34,142 nucleotides of DNA, from positions 1 through 34,142 of the IMG/VR virus record IMGVR_UViG_3300030329_005377; one strand, written 5' to 3'. Each line of letters begins with the position of its first letter. The stretch's first letter is position 1. This document shows positions 1 to 7,673 of this stretch, piece by piece. A program made the position numbers and the translations under genes. Below the pieces are notes generated by a model that saw only the letters and a program-made list of their open reading frames with translations, was not told where the DNA came from and did no database searches. The DNA is from a virus.

Positions 1-1
1 A

Positions 2-814
2 TCCTCCCCAGACTTCCGAAGAGACTCTCTTGATCTGAGGGGCGTCCAGGCTGGCGACTACAGGGTTCTCCTTCTGCTGGAGAACTCAGCAGGCACCTCT
101 GCGAGCCCGGTACACTCGGCAGTCTTCTCGTACTCGGCGGTCGTCTCTCCGCAGCCCGCTGGCCCAGAGCTCCCTATCAGCTTCGAGGAGTTCTCTGCGA
201 CGAAACCCGGAAACTCAATGGTCTCCGACGACTCTCTATTCGGGTTGATCGAGACGGACGGAGTGGAAACTCTCTATGCGATTGCGTCCGGTACAAACTA
301 CCACTCTCACTCCGGTGAGGTGGTCGAAGGCTCCCAAACCTTTTACGGGGAGTTTATGGTCGGCACTGCACGAGCTTCGCTCGGAGTGACTTTCCTGAGT
401 CAGTACCCTGTCGCCGACAAGTACTATCGGCTTCGTTCTCAGAGCGGTGGGCAGCTACGGATCTCTCCGCACGGTACGACGGTTCGTGGAGATACCGACC
501 TAGGAGTTACCCCACAGGCTGGAGCCTGGTACTCATTCCGAATCGAGGTCGACGTGGATGAAGAGGAGACAAGAATAAGAGCGCGGTCTTGGCCGCTTAC
601 GGAACCGGAGCCGGTGGGATGGCAAGCGGAGTGCTTCGACTCTACCGCGAACCGTCTGCAATCGGGCAAGGTCGGGGTCTGGACGATGCGCGGAGGGAGG
701 CGATACTGGCGACGGTTTTCGGTTCAGCCCACTTCTGTGGACTTACCTCCTCCCTTTTTCCCGGACATCGAGCCCCCGAGCCAACCCAGAAACGTGTCAC
801 TAAGAGAAGTCTAA
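2..814 (+). CDS. Virion appendage protein with Fn3-like and LamG-like parts (5' end missing)
   Basis: The reading frame is open from base 2 with no start codon in the window, so the gene begins upstream; the ATG at 218 is internal. The first ~50 visible residues (GDYRVLLLLENSAGTSASPV) look like the last strands of a fibronectin type III domain. The rest looks like a LamG/concanavalin-type jelly roll: YYRLRSQSGG, then WYSFRIEVDVDEEETRIRAR, then GKVGVWTMRGGRRYWRRFSV. It ends with a proline-rich tail (PPPFFPDIEPPSQPRNV) that could be a linker to another Fn3 domain lost by truncation or never present. Such domains usually sit on the virion surface and bind glycans or host surfaces. It heads the visible part of the structural operon, 9 bases before the next start. 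The surface role is inferred; the fold call is moderate. Confidence 0.7.
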   Translation, partial: SSPDFRRDSLDLRGVQAGDYRVLLLLENSAGTSASPVHSAVFSYSAVVSPQPAGPELPISFEEFSATKPGNSMVSDDSLFGLIETDGVETLYAIASGTNYHSHSGEVVEGSQTFYGEFMVGTARASLGVTFLSQYPVADKYYRLRSQSGGQLRISPHGTTVRGDTDLGVTPQAGAWYSFRIEVDVDEEETRIRARSWPLTEPEPVGWQAECFDSTANRLQSGKVGVWTMRGGRRYWRRFSVQPTSVDLPPPFFPDIEPPSQPRNVSLREV

Positions 815-823
815 GGAGACTCC

Positions 824-1117
824 ATGGCCTTCAAGGATCAGTATCTACTCACCCAGAATGAAGAGTTTAAACAAAGAGTCGCTATGGCTGTTCAGACGTG
901 TGCATTGCAGATCCTCAAGGAGCCTGTCGACACGAGCACGCGAACGGGCAAGGCCCGATGGGGAAGCGCTTCGACTGTCGTGGGCTCGGGAGTGCTCGAT
1001 TCTCGCCCTTACGTGACAGCACTCGCCGCAGACCCGTCGATAGGCGTCGATAGCTCAGACGAGGAGCTGCTCGGTGCGGTTCTCGCGCTCTGGGACTTAA
1101 TGACCGGGGTCCGGTAG
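824..1117 (+). CDS. Small phage protein, function unknown
   Basis: A 97-residue protein whose ATG is preceded by AAGGAG at 813-818. It is mostly helical in appearance. The N-terminal pattern (a short polar start, FKQRVAMAVQTCALQIL) and the C-terminal LLGAVLALWDLMTGV resemble a group of small proteins often found among phage tail and head accessory genes, but I cannot name a function. It lies between two surface-type proteins in the virion operon, so a structural or assembly role is likely by position. No signal peptide or clear membrane helix is visible. Expression as a real gene is well supported by the ribosome binding site and tight packing. Confidence 0.75.
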   Translation: MAFKDQYLLTQNEEFKQRVAMAVQTCALQILKEPVDTSTRTGKARWGSASTVVGSGVLDSRPYVTALAADPSIGVDSSDEELLGAVLALWDLMTGVR

Positions 1118-1127
1118 GAGGTTAAGA

Positions 1128-1598
1128 ATGGGCACGCCAATCGAATGGAACGACGGGAGTACGGGTGGCGCGAATGAACTGGGGCTCAACAGCCTTGCCT
1201 CAGAAGAGTACTCGGTAGGTGAAAAAGTAGACTTGGGGGCGTCTTTCGAGCCGGGTGTCTATGCGTGGCGGCTAAAAGTCGAATTCGATTCTGCGGTAGT
1301 CGCTGGCGAATCCATTCAGGTGTACGCTGCGGCAGCTCGCGATGGCCATGAGAACGAGATCGACGGGGGCTTTACTGCTGACGGCACCGAGGAAGGCGAG
1401 ACCGACCGAGATCGATTGAACAACCTAAAACATATTGGGAACCTGTACGCGGACGGCGAAACCGGCAACGACTTCACCGGCTCTGGTCAATTCACTTGGT
1501 GGGAGCGATATTTTGCTCCTGTGGTGTTGAACCAGACGGACGATCCTCTCCATTCAAGTGGGCACGCTTTCGAGATCGAAGAGCTAATTAAGGTCTGA
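1128..1598 (+). CDS. Putative virion structural protein, beta-rich
   Basis: A 156-residue acidic protein. The start ATG follows AGGAGG, which overlaps the stop of the preceding gene (1115-1121). The sequence is beta-rich: EPGVYAWRLKVEFDSAVVAG reads like paired strands, and the C terminus (YFAPVVLNQTDDPLHSSGHAFEIEEL) looks like the closing strands of a jelly-roll. This arrangement is common in phage decoration or appendage proteins. It sits between a small unknown protein and a LamG-like protein, which fits a virion surface role. No catalytic motif is visible and no family was recognised with certainty. Confidence 0.72.
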   Translation: MGTPIEWNDGSTGGANELGLNSLASEEYSVGEKVDLGASFEPGVYAWRLKVEFDSAVVAGESIQVYAAAARDGHENEIDGGFTADGTEEGETDRDRLNNLKHIGNLYADGETGNDFTGSGQFTWWERYFAPVVLNQTDDPLHSSGHAFEIEELIKV

Positions 1599-1602
1599 TC
1601 TC

Positions 1603-3303
1603 ATGCGGAGAATCTCGGAACAGGTTCCGAAGGGAGCCACGCAGCAGGGGCGAGTCGCCAAGTCCCCTGATTGGACGGTCCCCGACTACTCGATTCCGCA
1701 GCCGAGTTATTTGGACCGGGTGCCGTGGACCCTGAACGAGACGACATGCGAGCAAGAGTGGCGCTTCGCGCACGGTCGCGGCTGTTTGCAGCTCATCCAG
1801 ACGTTCGCCAAGAGCGAAGGCCAGAATCTCAGCCACGTACTGGTTCCAAGTGCCGGGGCTGAGTTCGCGAGCACAGCGGCCATCCACGATTACTCCCCGC
1901 AGGGGAACCACTGTCAGTACTCGCACCAAGAGCAGCGCACGTCGACGCCGCAATACCACACTGGATTCCGTGGAGCATCCAACTGGGTTCCGTCGAGCTA
2001 TACACACGAGCCCAGCGGGCGCGACTCATTCGATGAAACGGACTCGGTGTGGTCGTGGAGGTCAAAAGGCAGGTCGCTCGCAGGGCATGGGAAACAGCCG
2101 AAACTTGTCCCTGCACGTATGGTCAAGTGGCTTGGTTCGACCGACGACCATTACAGGGGGAGTCGGGGGGAGTTCACGTTCCACGCTTACGCCTATTGGC
2201 AAGGGCGAGGAAATGGCAAGCCAGACTCATGTCTCTTCTCTCTGAGCAAGGGAACCAACGATTCTTACGATTCCTATCTCCGTATCGGGCAGAGGCAGGA
2301 CGGGCAGATCTACGCCCGTGTGATGACCGATAGCTCATACTATGAGGATGATGAGGGGGATATTGAGTCCCAGCTGCACTACTCGGACACAGACAACCTA
2401 GCTGACGCCAGATACCACCTCATCTCTGTGGTTCTCGATGGGAACGAGCAGGTGAAGATTTTCTGCGACGGCCAGAAGTTGGACATCACTAGCCCCGGCG
2501 TCTCAGACGGATTTCAGGAGGGGAACCTGTTTGTCCCCAACGATTTCTATGATGAGACCATGTGGCTGTGCGAGAGGAGCACCGTAAACAGCGGGGCGTG
2601 GCTGGGCGGCTTCGCGTGGGGCGGGCTATGGGGATTCGCGTGGCGCGATCAGGATATACGGCGACTTGCAGAGGATGTTTATGCCCCGTTTCGACTGCGC
2701 GAGCGGTCTTCGGTTGCGGTCGCTGATCCAAACGTCACTCTGACGATGACTACGCAGGTCGCGGATTGGGTCGTGCCTGCGCCGGGCTTGACTCGGAGTC
2801 GCACCCTATCGATGACCACGCAGGTCGCAGACTGGGTTGTCCCTGCCCCAGAGTTGGCGCGGAGCCGCACCCTGTCGATGACGACCGAGACTGCGGATTG
2901 GGTTGTACCCGCTCCGAGTCTGCTTGGGGGTCAAACCCTATCGATGACCACTCAGGTCGCCGATTGGGTTGTACCCGCTCCGGGCTTATCCCTGGGCCGC
3001 GTCCTGTCGATGACGACTCAAACTGCTGACTGGGTCGTGCCCGCGCCGAGTCTCGCTCGTGGGCGGACACTGTCCGCGTCGACCCAGGTTGCGAATTGGG
3101 TCGTGCCCGCACCGGCTCTGTCTTCGGACCAGAGCCTCACTATGGCGACGGTCCTCGCTGCCTGGGCAACCCCAGGGGTCGTTATCCCTGAGCTCTCGAT
3201 TGTCGTCGAGCTCAACGTCGGCGACCTCGTATTCGACACAGAGGTAGGTGTCCGTGACCTTGTATTCGATGTAGAAATGAACGAAGACAATCTGACCTTC
3301 TAA
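1603..3303 (+). CDS. LamG-like virion surface protein with a 22-residue repeat tail
   Basis: A 566-residue protein starting 4 bases after the previous stop. Residues ~188-350 look like a LamG/concanavalin A-like lectin domain: EFTFHAYAYWQGRGNG, then QIYARVMTDSS, then YHLISVVLDGNEQVKIFCDG. Residues 379-510 are six tandem 22-residue repeats (consensus TLSMTTQVADWVVPAPGLxR) plus a decayed seventh. The C terminus has shorter LVFD repeats (GDLVFDTEVGVRDLVFDVEM). The lectin-like domain suggests glycan binding; the repeat region probably forms an extended stalk or a set of small beta units. Repeat number may vary between relatives because the DNA repeats are close copies. The surface role is inferred from the domains and the operon context. 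Confidence 0.78.
   Translation: MRRISEQVPKGATQQGRVAKSPDWTVPDYSIPQPSYLDRVPWTLNETTCEQEWRFAHGRGCLQLIQTFAKSEGQNLSHVLVPSAGAEFASTAAIHDYSPQGNHCQYSHQEQRTSTPQYHTGFRGASNWVPSSYTHEPSGRDSFDETDSVWSWRSKGRSLAGHGKQPKLVPARMVKWLGSTDDHYRGSRGEFTFHAYAYWQGRGNGKPDSCLFSLSKGTNDSYDSYLRIGQRQDGQIYARVMTDSSYYEDDEGDIESQLHYSDTDNLADARYHLISVVLDGNEQVKIFCDGQKLDITSPGVSDGFQEGNLFVPNDFYDETMWLCERSTVNSGAWLGGFAWGGLWGFAWRDQDIRRLAEDVYAPFRLRERSSVAVADPNVTLTMTTQVADWVVPAPGLTRSRTLSMTTQVADWVVPAPELARSRTLSMTTETADWVVPAPSLLGGQTLSMTTQVADWVVPAPGLSLGRVLSMTTQTADWVVPAPSLARGRTLSASTQVANWVVPAPALSSDQSLTMATVLAAWATPGVVIPELSIVVELNVGDLVFDTEVGVRDLVFDVEMNEDNLTF
2737..3190 (+). repeat. Tandem 66-bp coding repeats, six copies plus a degenerate seventh
   Basis: Unit boundaries are 2737, 2803, 2869, 2935, 3001 and 3067, with a decayed copy from 3133. 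Each unit encodes 22 residues with the invariant core DWVVPAP (NWVVPAP in the sixth). The length is a multiple of three, so copy-number change keeps the frame. Confidence 0.95.
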
Positions 3304-3314
3304 GGGAGAGACTT

Positions 3315-3803
3315 ATGGCCATTTATCACAAAGGCGTAAAACTCGTCTTCGCGGAAACCGAAACTAACGGAGGCTGGGACAGGTGGGCGGGAGGCGACAC
3401 CAGCGACTTCCAGGTAGCGCTCGTCGATGGCACCGGGACGTTCGAACAAGATCAGACTGAAGCGGTCGTCGCTGACGTGTTCGCTCATACGGAGAACTCC
3501 GAAGTTGTCGCTACCGGATACGCCCGAAAGGACTTAGGTGGTCGGGAGCTCGCTGTCGGGGGCGACATGACGAAATTCACTGCAACTGACACGGCGTTCG
3601 GCAATGTGGGGTCAGCCAGCGGAGGAACGAACTCCGAGATTCTGCGTGCGGCGCTGATCCTGCAGTTTGTAGGCGACAACGACAACGACTACGCTGCAAT
3701 ATGCGCTATCGACCTCCCCGGTGCGCCGATCACGACAAACGGCGGGACCATCACGCTGGAGTGGGATGCAAATGGGGTCTTTGCCCTGGACGCGACGCCG
3801 TAA
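3315..3803 (+). CDS. Putative virion decoration or fibre-base protein
   Basis: A 162-residue protein with a clear ribosome binding site (GGGAGAGA) before ATG 3315. The pattern DFQVALVDGTGTFEQDQTEA, then EVVATGYARKDLGGRELAV, matches a common type of phage virion protein in which a short 'VAL' strand is followed by a GTGY-like motif. The C terminus (APITTNGGTITLEWDANGVF) also fits that group. Members are usually annotated as head fibre, decoration or unknown virion proteins. It overlaps the next gene by one base (TAATG). The precise place in the virion is not known. Confidence 0.72.
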   Translation: MAIYHKGVKLVFAETETNGGWDRWAGGDTSDFQVALVDGTGTFEQDQTEAVVADVFAHTENSEVVATGYARKDLGGRELAVGGDMTKFTATDTAFGNVGSASGGTNSEILRAALILQFVGDNDNDYAAICAIDLPGAPITTNGGTITLEWDANGVFALDATP

Positions 3804-4084
3804 TGAACTGGGGAGTAGACGTCTATAAGGTCTCGGCGCGTGCCCGCGTCTGCGTTCGCGGCGTCGAGACAAAAGCGGACGCTGAGAAGGCGGCGTTGGC
3901 TAAGATCCAGGGGCAGAAGGCAAGGCTCGTGGAAAGCGGGCAGGGATGGGTCGCCGTCGCCTCTACTTGGCCGTTCGATCAAGTCCTTAGGATCGAGAAC
4001 ACCCCACGGGCGCGGCCCCCAAAAGGCTGGACTCCGTCAGTGCCCCAGTGGATGACGCGCAAGGCGATATCGTTGGGAGGATAG
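3803..4084 (+). CDS. Hypothetical small protein
   Basis: A 93-residue basic protein read from ATG 3803, which shares one base with the preceding stop (TAATG), a typical coupled start. An open frame extends upstream to 3701, but that part lies inside the previous gene and is disregarded. The middle (ETKADAEKAALAKIQGQKAR) is probably an alpha helix; the C terminus carries PRARPPKGWTPSVPQWM. No family was recognised. Its position within the virion operon suggests a structural or assembly accessory role. Confidence 0.65.
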   Translation: MNWGVDVYKVSARARVCVRGVETKADAEKAALAKIQGQKARLVESGQGWVAVASTWPFDQVLRIENTPRARPPKGWTPSVPQWMTRKAISLGG

Positions 4085-4085
4085 G

Positions 4086-4394
4086 ATGAAGAGTTTTTTT
4101 CAGGTCGCAGGCAACGAGCCTACGGTTCGAGTCACCTGCAAAGACCAGAGTCTTGCGGCGATAGACCTCACGAGCGGAAGCGCCGTGATCCGTTGGCGGG
4201 TGTCTGGCTCCACGCCGGTTAGCTCGGCGACGATGACGCTTGACGACGCATCGGCTGGTAAGGTCAGCTACAAATTCCAGGCAGGGGAACTTGTTGCTGG
4301 AACAATGCGGGCAGAAGTTGTAATCACTGACGCAGCTGGATCGAAATTCAGCTCTCGGGAAGAATTCATCATAGAGGTTCGACGAGCAGCCTAA
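4086..4394 (+). CDS. Ig-like/BppU N-terminal-like small virion protein
   Basis: A 102-residue protein with a strong GGGAGG ribosome binding site one base after the previous stop. The pattern of an N-terminal strand, an 'IDLTSGSAVIRWRV' strand pair, a 'GKVSYKFQAGEL' segment and a final 'TMRAEVVITDAAG ... EEFIIEVRR' resembles the Ig-like domain at the N terminus of baseplate upper proteins and similar stand-alone phage proteins. It probably joins or decorates the virion. Its stop shares one base with the next start. The family call is by pattern only. Confidence 0.65.
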   Translation: MKSFFQVAGNEPTVRVTCKDQSLAAIDLTSGSAVIRWRVSGSTPVSSATMTLDDASAGKVSYKFQAGELVAGTMRAEVVITDAAGSKFSSREEFIIEVRRAA

Positions 4395-4744
4395 TGGACT
4401 TCGCACTCATTTCCTTGACTGTCGCATACCCGCTACTCATCGGCTTCGTCGCCTACCTAATCAACAGCCTGCACTCCCGCCAGGTCTCGGTGATGACCGA
4501 GGTTATGGAGGCCCAGGCCAGGCGAGCCGACAAGCTTAATCAAAAAATAAGTACCATTTTGCAGGATAGCCTGGATAAGCTTGCGGCCAAGGACTTCACG
4601 GCCTATATGGCAAGCAGGGATCCGAGGGAGGGCTCTATACGGGACCGGATAAGGACCAGCCAGGAGGCTATCGTAGAGGGGGACGTTTACGAAGACCCCT
4701 TTGCTGCACACGAAGAAACGCCCCTTGGCCCAATCAACGCATAG
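4394..4744 (+). CDS. Single-span membrane protein with a coiled tail
   Basis: A 116-residue protein starting in a TAATG overlap with the previous gene. Residues ~3-26 (ALISLTVAYPLLIGFVAYLI) form one hydrophobic helix, followed by a charged helical segment (MTEVMEAQARRADKLNQKIS) and an acidic C terminus ending in a PxGPI-like tail. This architecture would suit an inner-membrane protein with a cytoplasmic tail. A holin-like or lysis-accessory role is possible but not supported by any specific motif. It lies immediately before the portal gene, three bases from the portal TTG start. Confidence 0.68.
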   Translation: MDFALISLTVAYPLLIGFVAYLINSLHSRQVSVMTEVMEAQARRADKLNQKISTILQDSLDKLAAKDFTAYMASRDPREGSIRDRIRTSQEAIVEGDVYEDPFAAHEETPLGPINA

Positions 4745-4747
4745 CCA

Positions 4748-6910
4748 TTGTCTCCCCTATCGAGATTAAAGTCTGACCCTCAGAAGACGCGAGAGTCCAA
4801 GCAGTTCAGCGAAATCGACCTGAACAGCGAAGAGGACATTGTCGGCTTCGTTGAGGGACGCTGGGGTGCTCGCCAAAGGCACCGCGGGGCGCTTGAGCGC
4901 CAATGGATGATCAACGTGGCGTTCTACTTAGGACACCAGTGGATCAGCTATGACCGGCACACCCACTCAGTTTTCACCCCGAAGGCTGCGAAGGGACGAG
5001 TCCGGGTAACTGCCAATCTCCTCCAGCCTCAGGCCCTGAAAGTAGTGTCGCTCCTCACACGGCAGCGCCCGGAGTGGGACGTCATGCCGACGACGGGCGA
5101 CCACGAGGACGTCAGCTCGGCCATCGCGGGGCAGCTTGCCCTTCGCCACTATTGGCGCGAGTCGGACATGGACGAGAAGCTCCATGACGCCTATCTGTGG
5201 CTGACCGTCTGCGGAAACGCATTCATCCGGGTCTTCTGGGATCCAAAGGGAGGTCCAAGGATGGACGTCCCCAAGGAAGACCTGGCAGATATGCCTCAGG
5301 ACGTGAAGGCTGCAGCGAAGAAGTTGCCCTCGCGAGACGGGGTCGTGACTGTGCCGCTGGGAGACCTCGGGTACGAGGTACTTAGCCCCTTCCAGCTGGA
5401 CGTCGACCCTGAGACGATGAATTTCCAGGACGCCAAGTGGTCGATCCAATCGAAGTCTCGCAGCCTGAGCTGGGTTCGGGATCGTTACCCCAGCGCAGAG
5501 GTGGCTGCTGGCTCTGGGCTTCACGAGCTGTCTGTCTTCTACGAGGACAAAATCCGGCACATGGCTGGGCCGCAGGAGACGAGCTCAACCCTGAACTTTT
5601 CAAAGGATCCGGCCACGCAGGACGCTCTCGTCGTTCACGACTTGTGGGTGAACCCCTGCTCTGACGCGCCGCGTGGGCGTCATTATGTAGTGGCTGACGG
5701 GAAGGTTCTGAACCGCAGCCGGGCAGACCAAGACCTGCCATACAGTTTTCTCAAAGCTCCGCTGATCCACATAAAAGAGCGGAACGTCCCCGGTCGGCTC
5801 TGGGGGACTTGCGCGTTAGAGCAATCCCTTCGGCTGCAGAGCGAGTACAACAGGCTCCGATCACAGATCGTCGAGCACCACAATGAGACGATTCGTCCGA
5901 AGGTGCTCGTCCCTATTGGCTCTGAGGTCAATATTGAGGCGCTTAGCGGGCCACCTGGATCCCACGTCTGGTATATCCCTGGCCTCGCTCCCGGCTATAT
6001 GTCTATCCCTCCTCTCCCAGGCGACCTTTTCCGCCGGGCGGAGGCGATCAAGCAGGATATCCGAGACACCTCCGCGATTCAGGAGGTGACGCAGGGTAGA
6101 GCTCGTGCGAACCTACGATCTGGGCGAGCTATCGAGGCCCTCCAGCAGCAAGACGAGAGCAATCTCGACCCCACCCTGTCGATCATCGAGCGCGAGCTCG
6201 GGCGTCTGGGTTCCTGGTCCTTATCAATCCTCGCGGAACACCTCGAAGAGCCTCGGCTGATTCGCATAGTCGGCCGCTCGAACCTGCTCGAGGCATTGGA
6301 GCTCAAGGGCTCCGACCTCCTGGGCGACGAGGCGAACATCGAGGGGCAGAACCAGTTCGACGTCGTAGTCCGGCTGGGATCCCAGATTCCGCATACTCGG
6401 GGAGGCAAGCTGGCGCTTATCGGCGACCTCACGGGGATGGGCTACCTCAACCCACAAGCCCATGCTGACAAGGTGCTGGGGATGTTCGGGATGGGGCCAG
6501 ACGATTCCTTGTTCGACTTCCCTAAGCTCCAAAGGGGCCTACAGCTCCGCGAGATGCAGACGCTCGTTATCGGTGGGTCGGTGGAAGTCGAAGACTGGCA
6601 CGACCATGCTGTCCACCTCGAGGTGATTCGGCGCATGCAGCTGCAGCCTGACTATGAGCTGCGTCCGCAGGGCGCTCGAGACGCGATTGAGGAGCATGCA
6701 GCCCTGCACGTCCAGTTCATCCAGCAGGAGATGGTCGCGGCTGAGGCCGCAGCGGGTGAGGGAGAGGACGTTCCTCCGCCAGAGGTGGGGATGCCAGTCG
6801 AGAACATCACAGTTGAACCGAATACAGAGCAGATCGCCGCAGCCTTGGGCCTAAGCGATGACCAGCTGCTCGACATCCTGACAAACGCCGCACAGGGAGG
6901 GCGCATATAA
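4748..6910 (+). CDS. Portal protein (P22-like)
   Basis: A 720-residue protein that forms the dodecameric ring at the capsid vertex through which DNA is packaged and leaves. Recognisable features are the N-terminal helical start with WxxNxAFYLGHQW-type sequence (WMINVAFYLGHQWISYD), the conserved VTANLLQPQALKVVSLLTRQ segment, the GNAFIRVFWDPKGG segment and a long C-terminal helical, acidic tail. Length and pattern fit the P22 gp1-type portal family. The start is TTG at 4748, three bases after the previous stop, with no clear ribosome binding site, so translation is probably coupled. It overlaps the scaffold start by one base. Portal, scaffold and capsid are adjacent, in the usual order. Confidence 0.92.
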   Translation: MSPLSRLKSDPQKTRESKQFSEIDLNSEEDIVGFVEGRWGARQRHRGALERQWMINVAFYLGHQWISYDRHTHSVFTPKAAKGRVRVTANLLQPQALKVVSLLTRQRPEWDVMPTTGDHEDVSSAIAGQLALRHYWRESDMDEKLHDAYLWLTVCGNAFIRVFWDPKGGPRMDVPKEDLADMPQDVKAAAKKLPSRDGVVTVPLGDLGYEVLSPFQLDVDPETMNFQDAKWSIQSKSRSLSWVRDRYPSAEVAAGSGLHELSVFYEDKIRHMAGPQETSSTLNFSKDPATQDALVVHDLWVNPCSDAPRGRHYVVADGKVLNRSRADQDLPYSFLKAPLIHIKERNVPGRLWGTCALEQSLRLQSEYNRLRSQIVEHHNETIRPKVLVPIGSEVNIEALSGPPGSHVWYIPGLAPGYMSIPPLPGDLFRRAEAIKQDIRDTSAIQEVTQGRARANLRSGRAIEALQQQDESNLDPTLSIIERELGRLGSWSLSILAEHLEEPRLIRIVGRSNLLEALELKGSDLLGDEANIEGQNQFDVVVRLGSQIPHTRGGKLALIGDLTGMGYLNPQAHADKVLGMFGMGPDDSLFDFPKLQRGLQLREMQTLVIGGSVEVEDWHDHAVHLEVIRRMQLQPDYELRPQGARDAIEEHAALHVQFIQQEMVAAEAAAGEGEDVPPPEVGMPVENITVEPNTEQIAAALGLSDDQLLDILTNAAQGGRI

Positions 6911-7614
6911 TGTCCGAAGAACCCGTTGAAGCTGTAGACGAAGGAACAGAGCCTGTCGCCGAGTTCGAGCCTGAAGTGGAGGAGAGAGAAGACGTTCCCC
7001 AGGCACCCCCTGCTCCGTCCGGTCCAGAGATGATTACGATTGAGATGCCTGACGAGTATGGGGGAACTGTCCCGGTCGAGATGCCGAAGGACCAGTACGA
7101 CCTACTCGCAATCGCAGGATACCGATCACAGAGCCAGCCGCAGGCTGAAGTCGAAGACAATCTTGTCGAAGACGACAACGACCCGGTGCTCGAGCAGCTG
7201 CGTGGAATCGGCTCGCGTTTGGAGAATGTAGAGAGACGCTTCTTTCAGACTGACATGGTTGACGCAGCCCAGAATAGTGAGCTCGCGAAGGAGCACCCCT
7301 CATTCAAAGACATTATTTCGGAGTACGCCACGGCCCTTATGGCCTCCGACAGGAGCCGCAGTCTCTCCAAACAAAGAGCGGCCTCTCTCGCCTCTCAGCG
7401 TTTGTCGAACGCTCTTCAGGGGTTGGGGGGAGGCGGAGACGAAATTAAGAAATATCTCTCAAAGAAAGTGAAAAGCGCGACCTCTTCAGAGGGAGGAGGG
7501 GGAGGAGGCGCGGCCATGGCCCCGAAGCGAAACCCAGCGACAAAGGAAGACCTCCGACGCGGAAGGATTGCACAGCGACTTAAAGACCGTATTGCCGCAG
7601 AAGGCTCGAAGTAG
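6910..7614 (+). CDS. Scaffolding protein
   Basis: A 234-residue protein directly between portal and capsid genes, where the head scaffold is normally found. The N-terminal ~100 residues are very acidic and proline-rich, the middle is helical (LEQLRGIGSRLENVERRFFQ), and a glycine-rich linker (GGGGGG) is followed by a basic C-terminal helix (KEDLRRGRIAQRLKDRI). In this class of proteins the basic C-terminal helices bind the capsid protein during prohead assembly, after which the scaffold leaves. Its ATG shares one base with the portal stop. The assignment rests on composition and position. Confidence 0.85.
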   Translation: MSEEPVEAVDEGTEPVAEFEPEVEEREDVPQAPPAPSGPEMITIEMPDEYGGTVPVEMPKDQYDLLAIAGYRSQSQPQAEVEDNLVEDDNDPVLEQLRGIGSRLENVERRFFQTDMVDAAQNSELAKEHPSFKDIISEYATALMASDRSRSLSKQRAASLASQRLSNALQGLGGGGDEIKKYLSKKVKSATSSEGGGGGGAAMAPKRNPATKEDLRRGRIAQRLKDRIAAEGSK

Positions 7615-7673
7615 ACAATATTTCAAAGGTTTCCTGTTACCGGATGGACAGGGAGTAACAAGGAGACCGCAAG

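Noticed and set aside
2737-3190. CRISPR array
   Set aside because: The 66-bp repeats are contiguous without unique spacers and are in frame within a protein.
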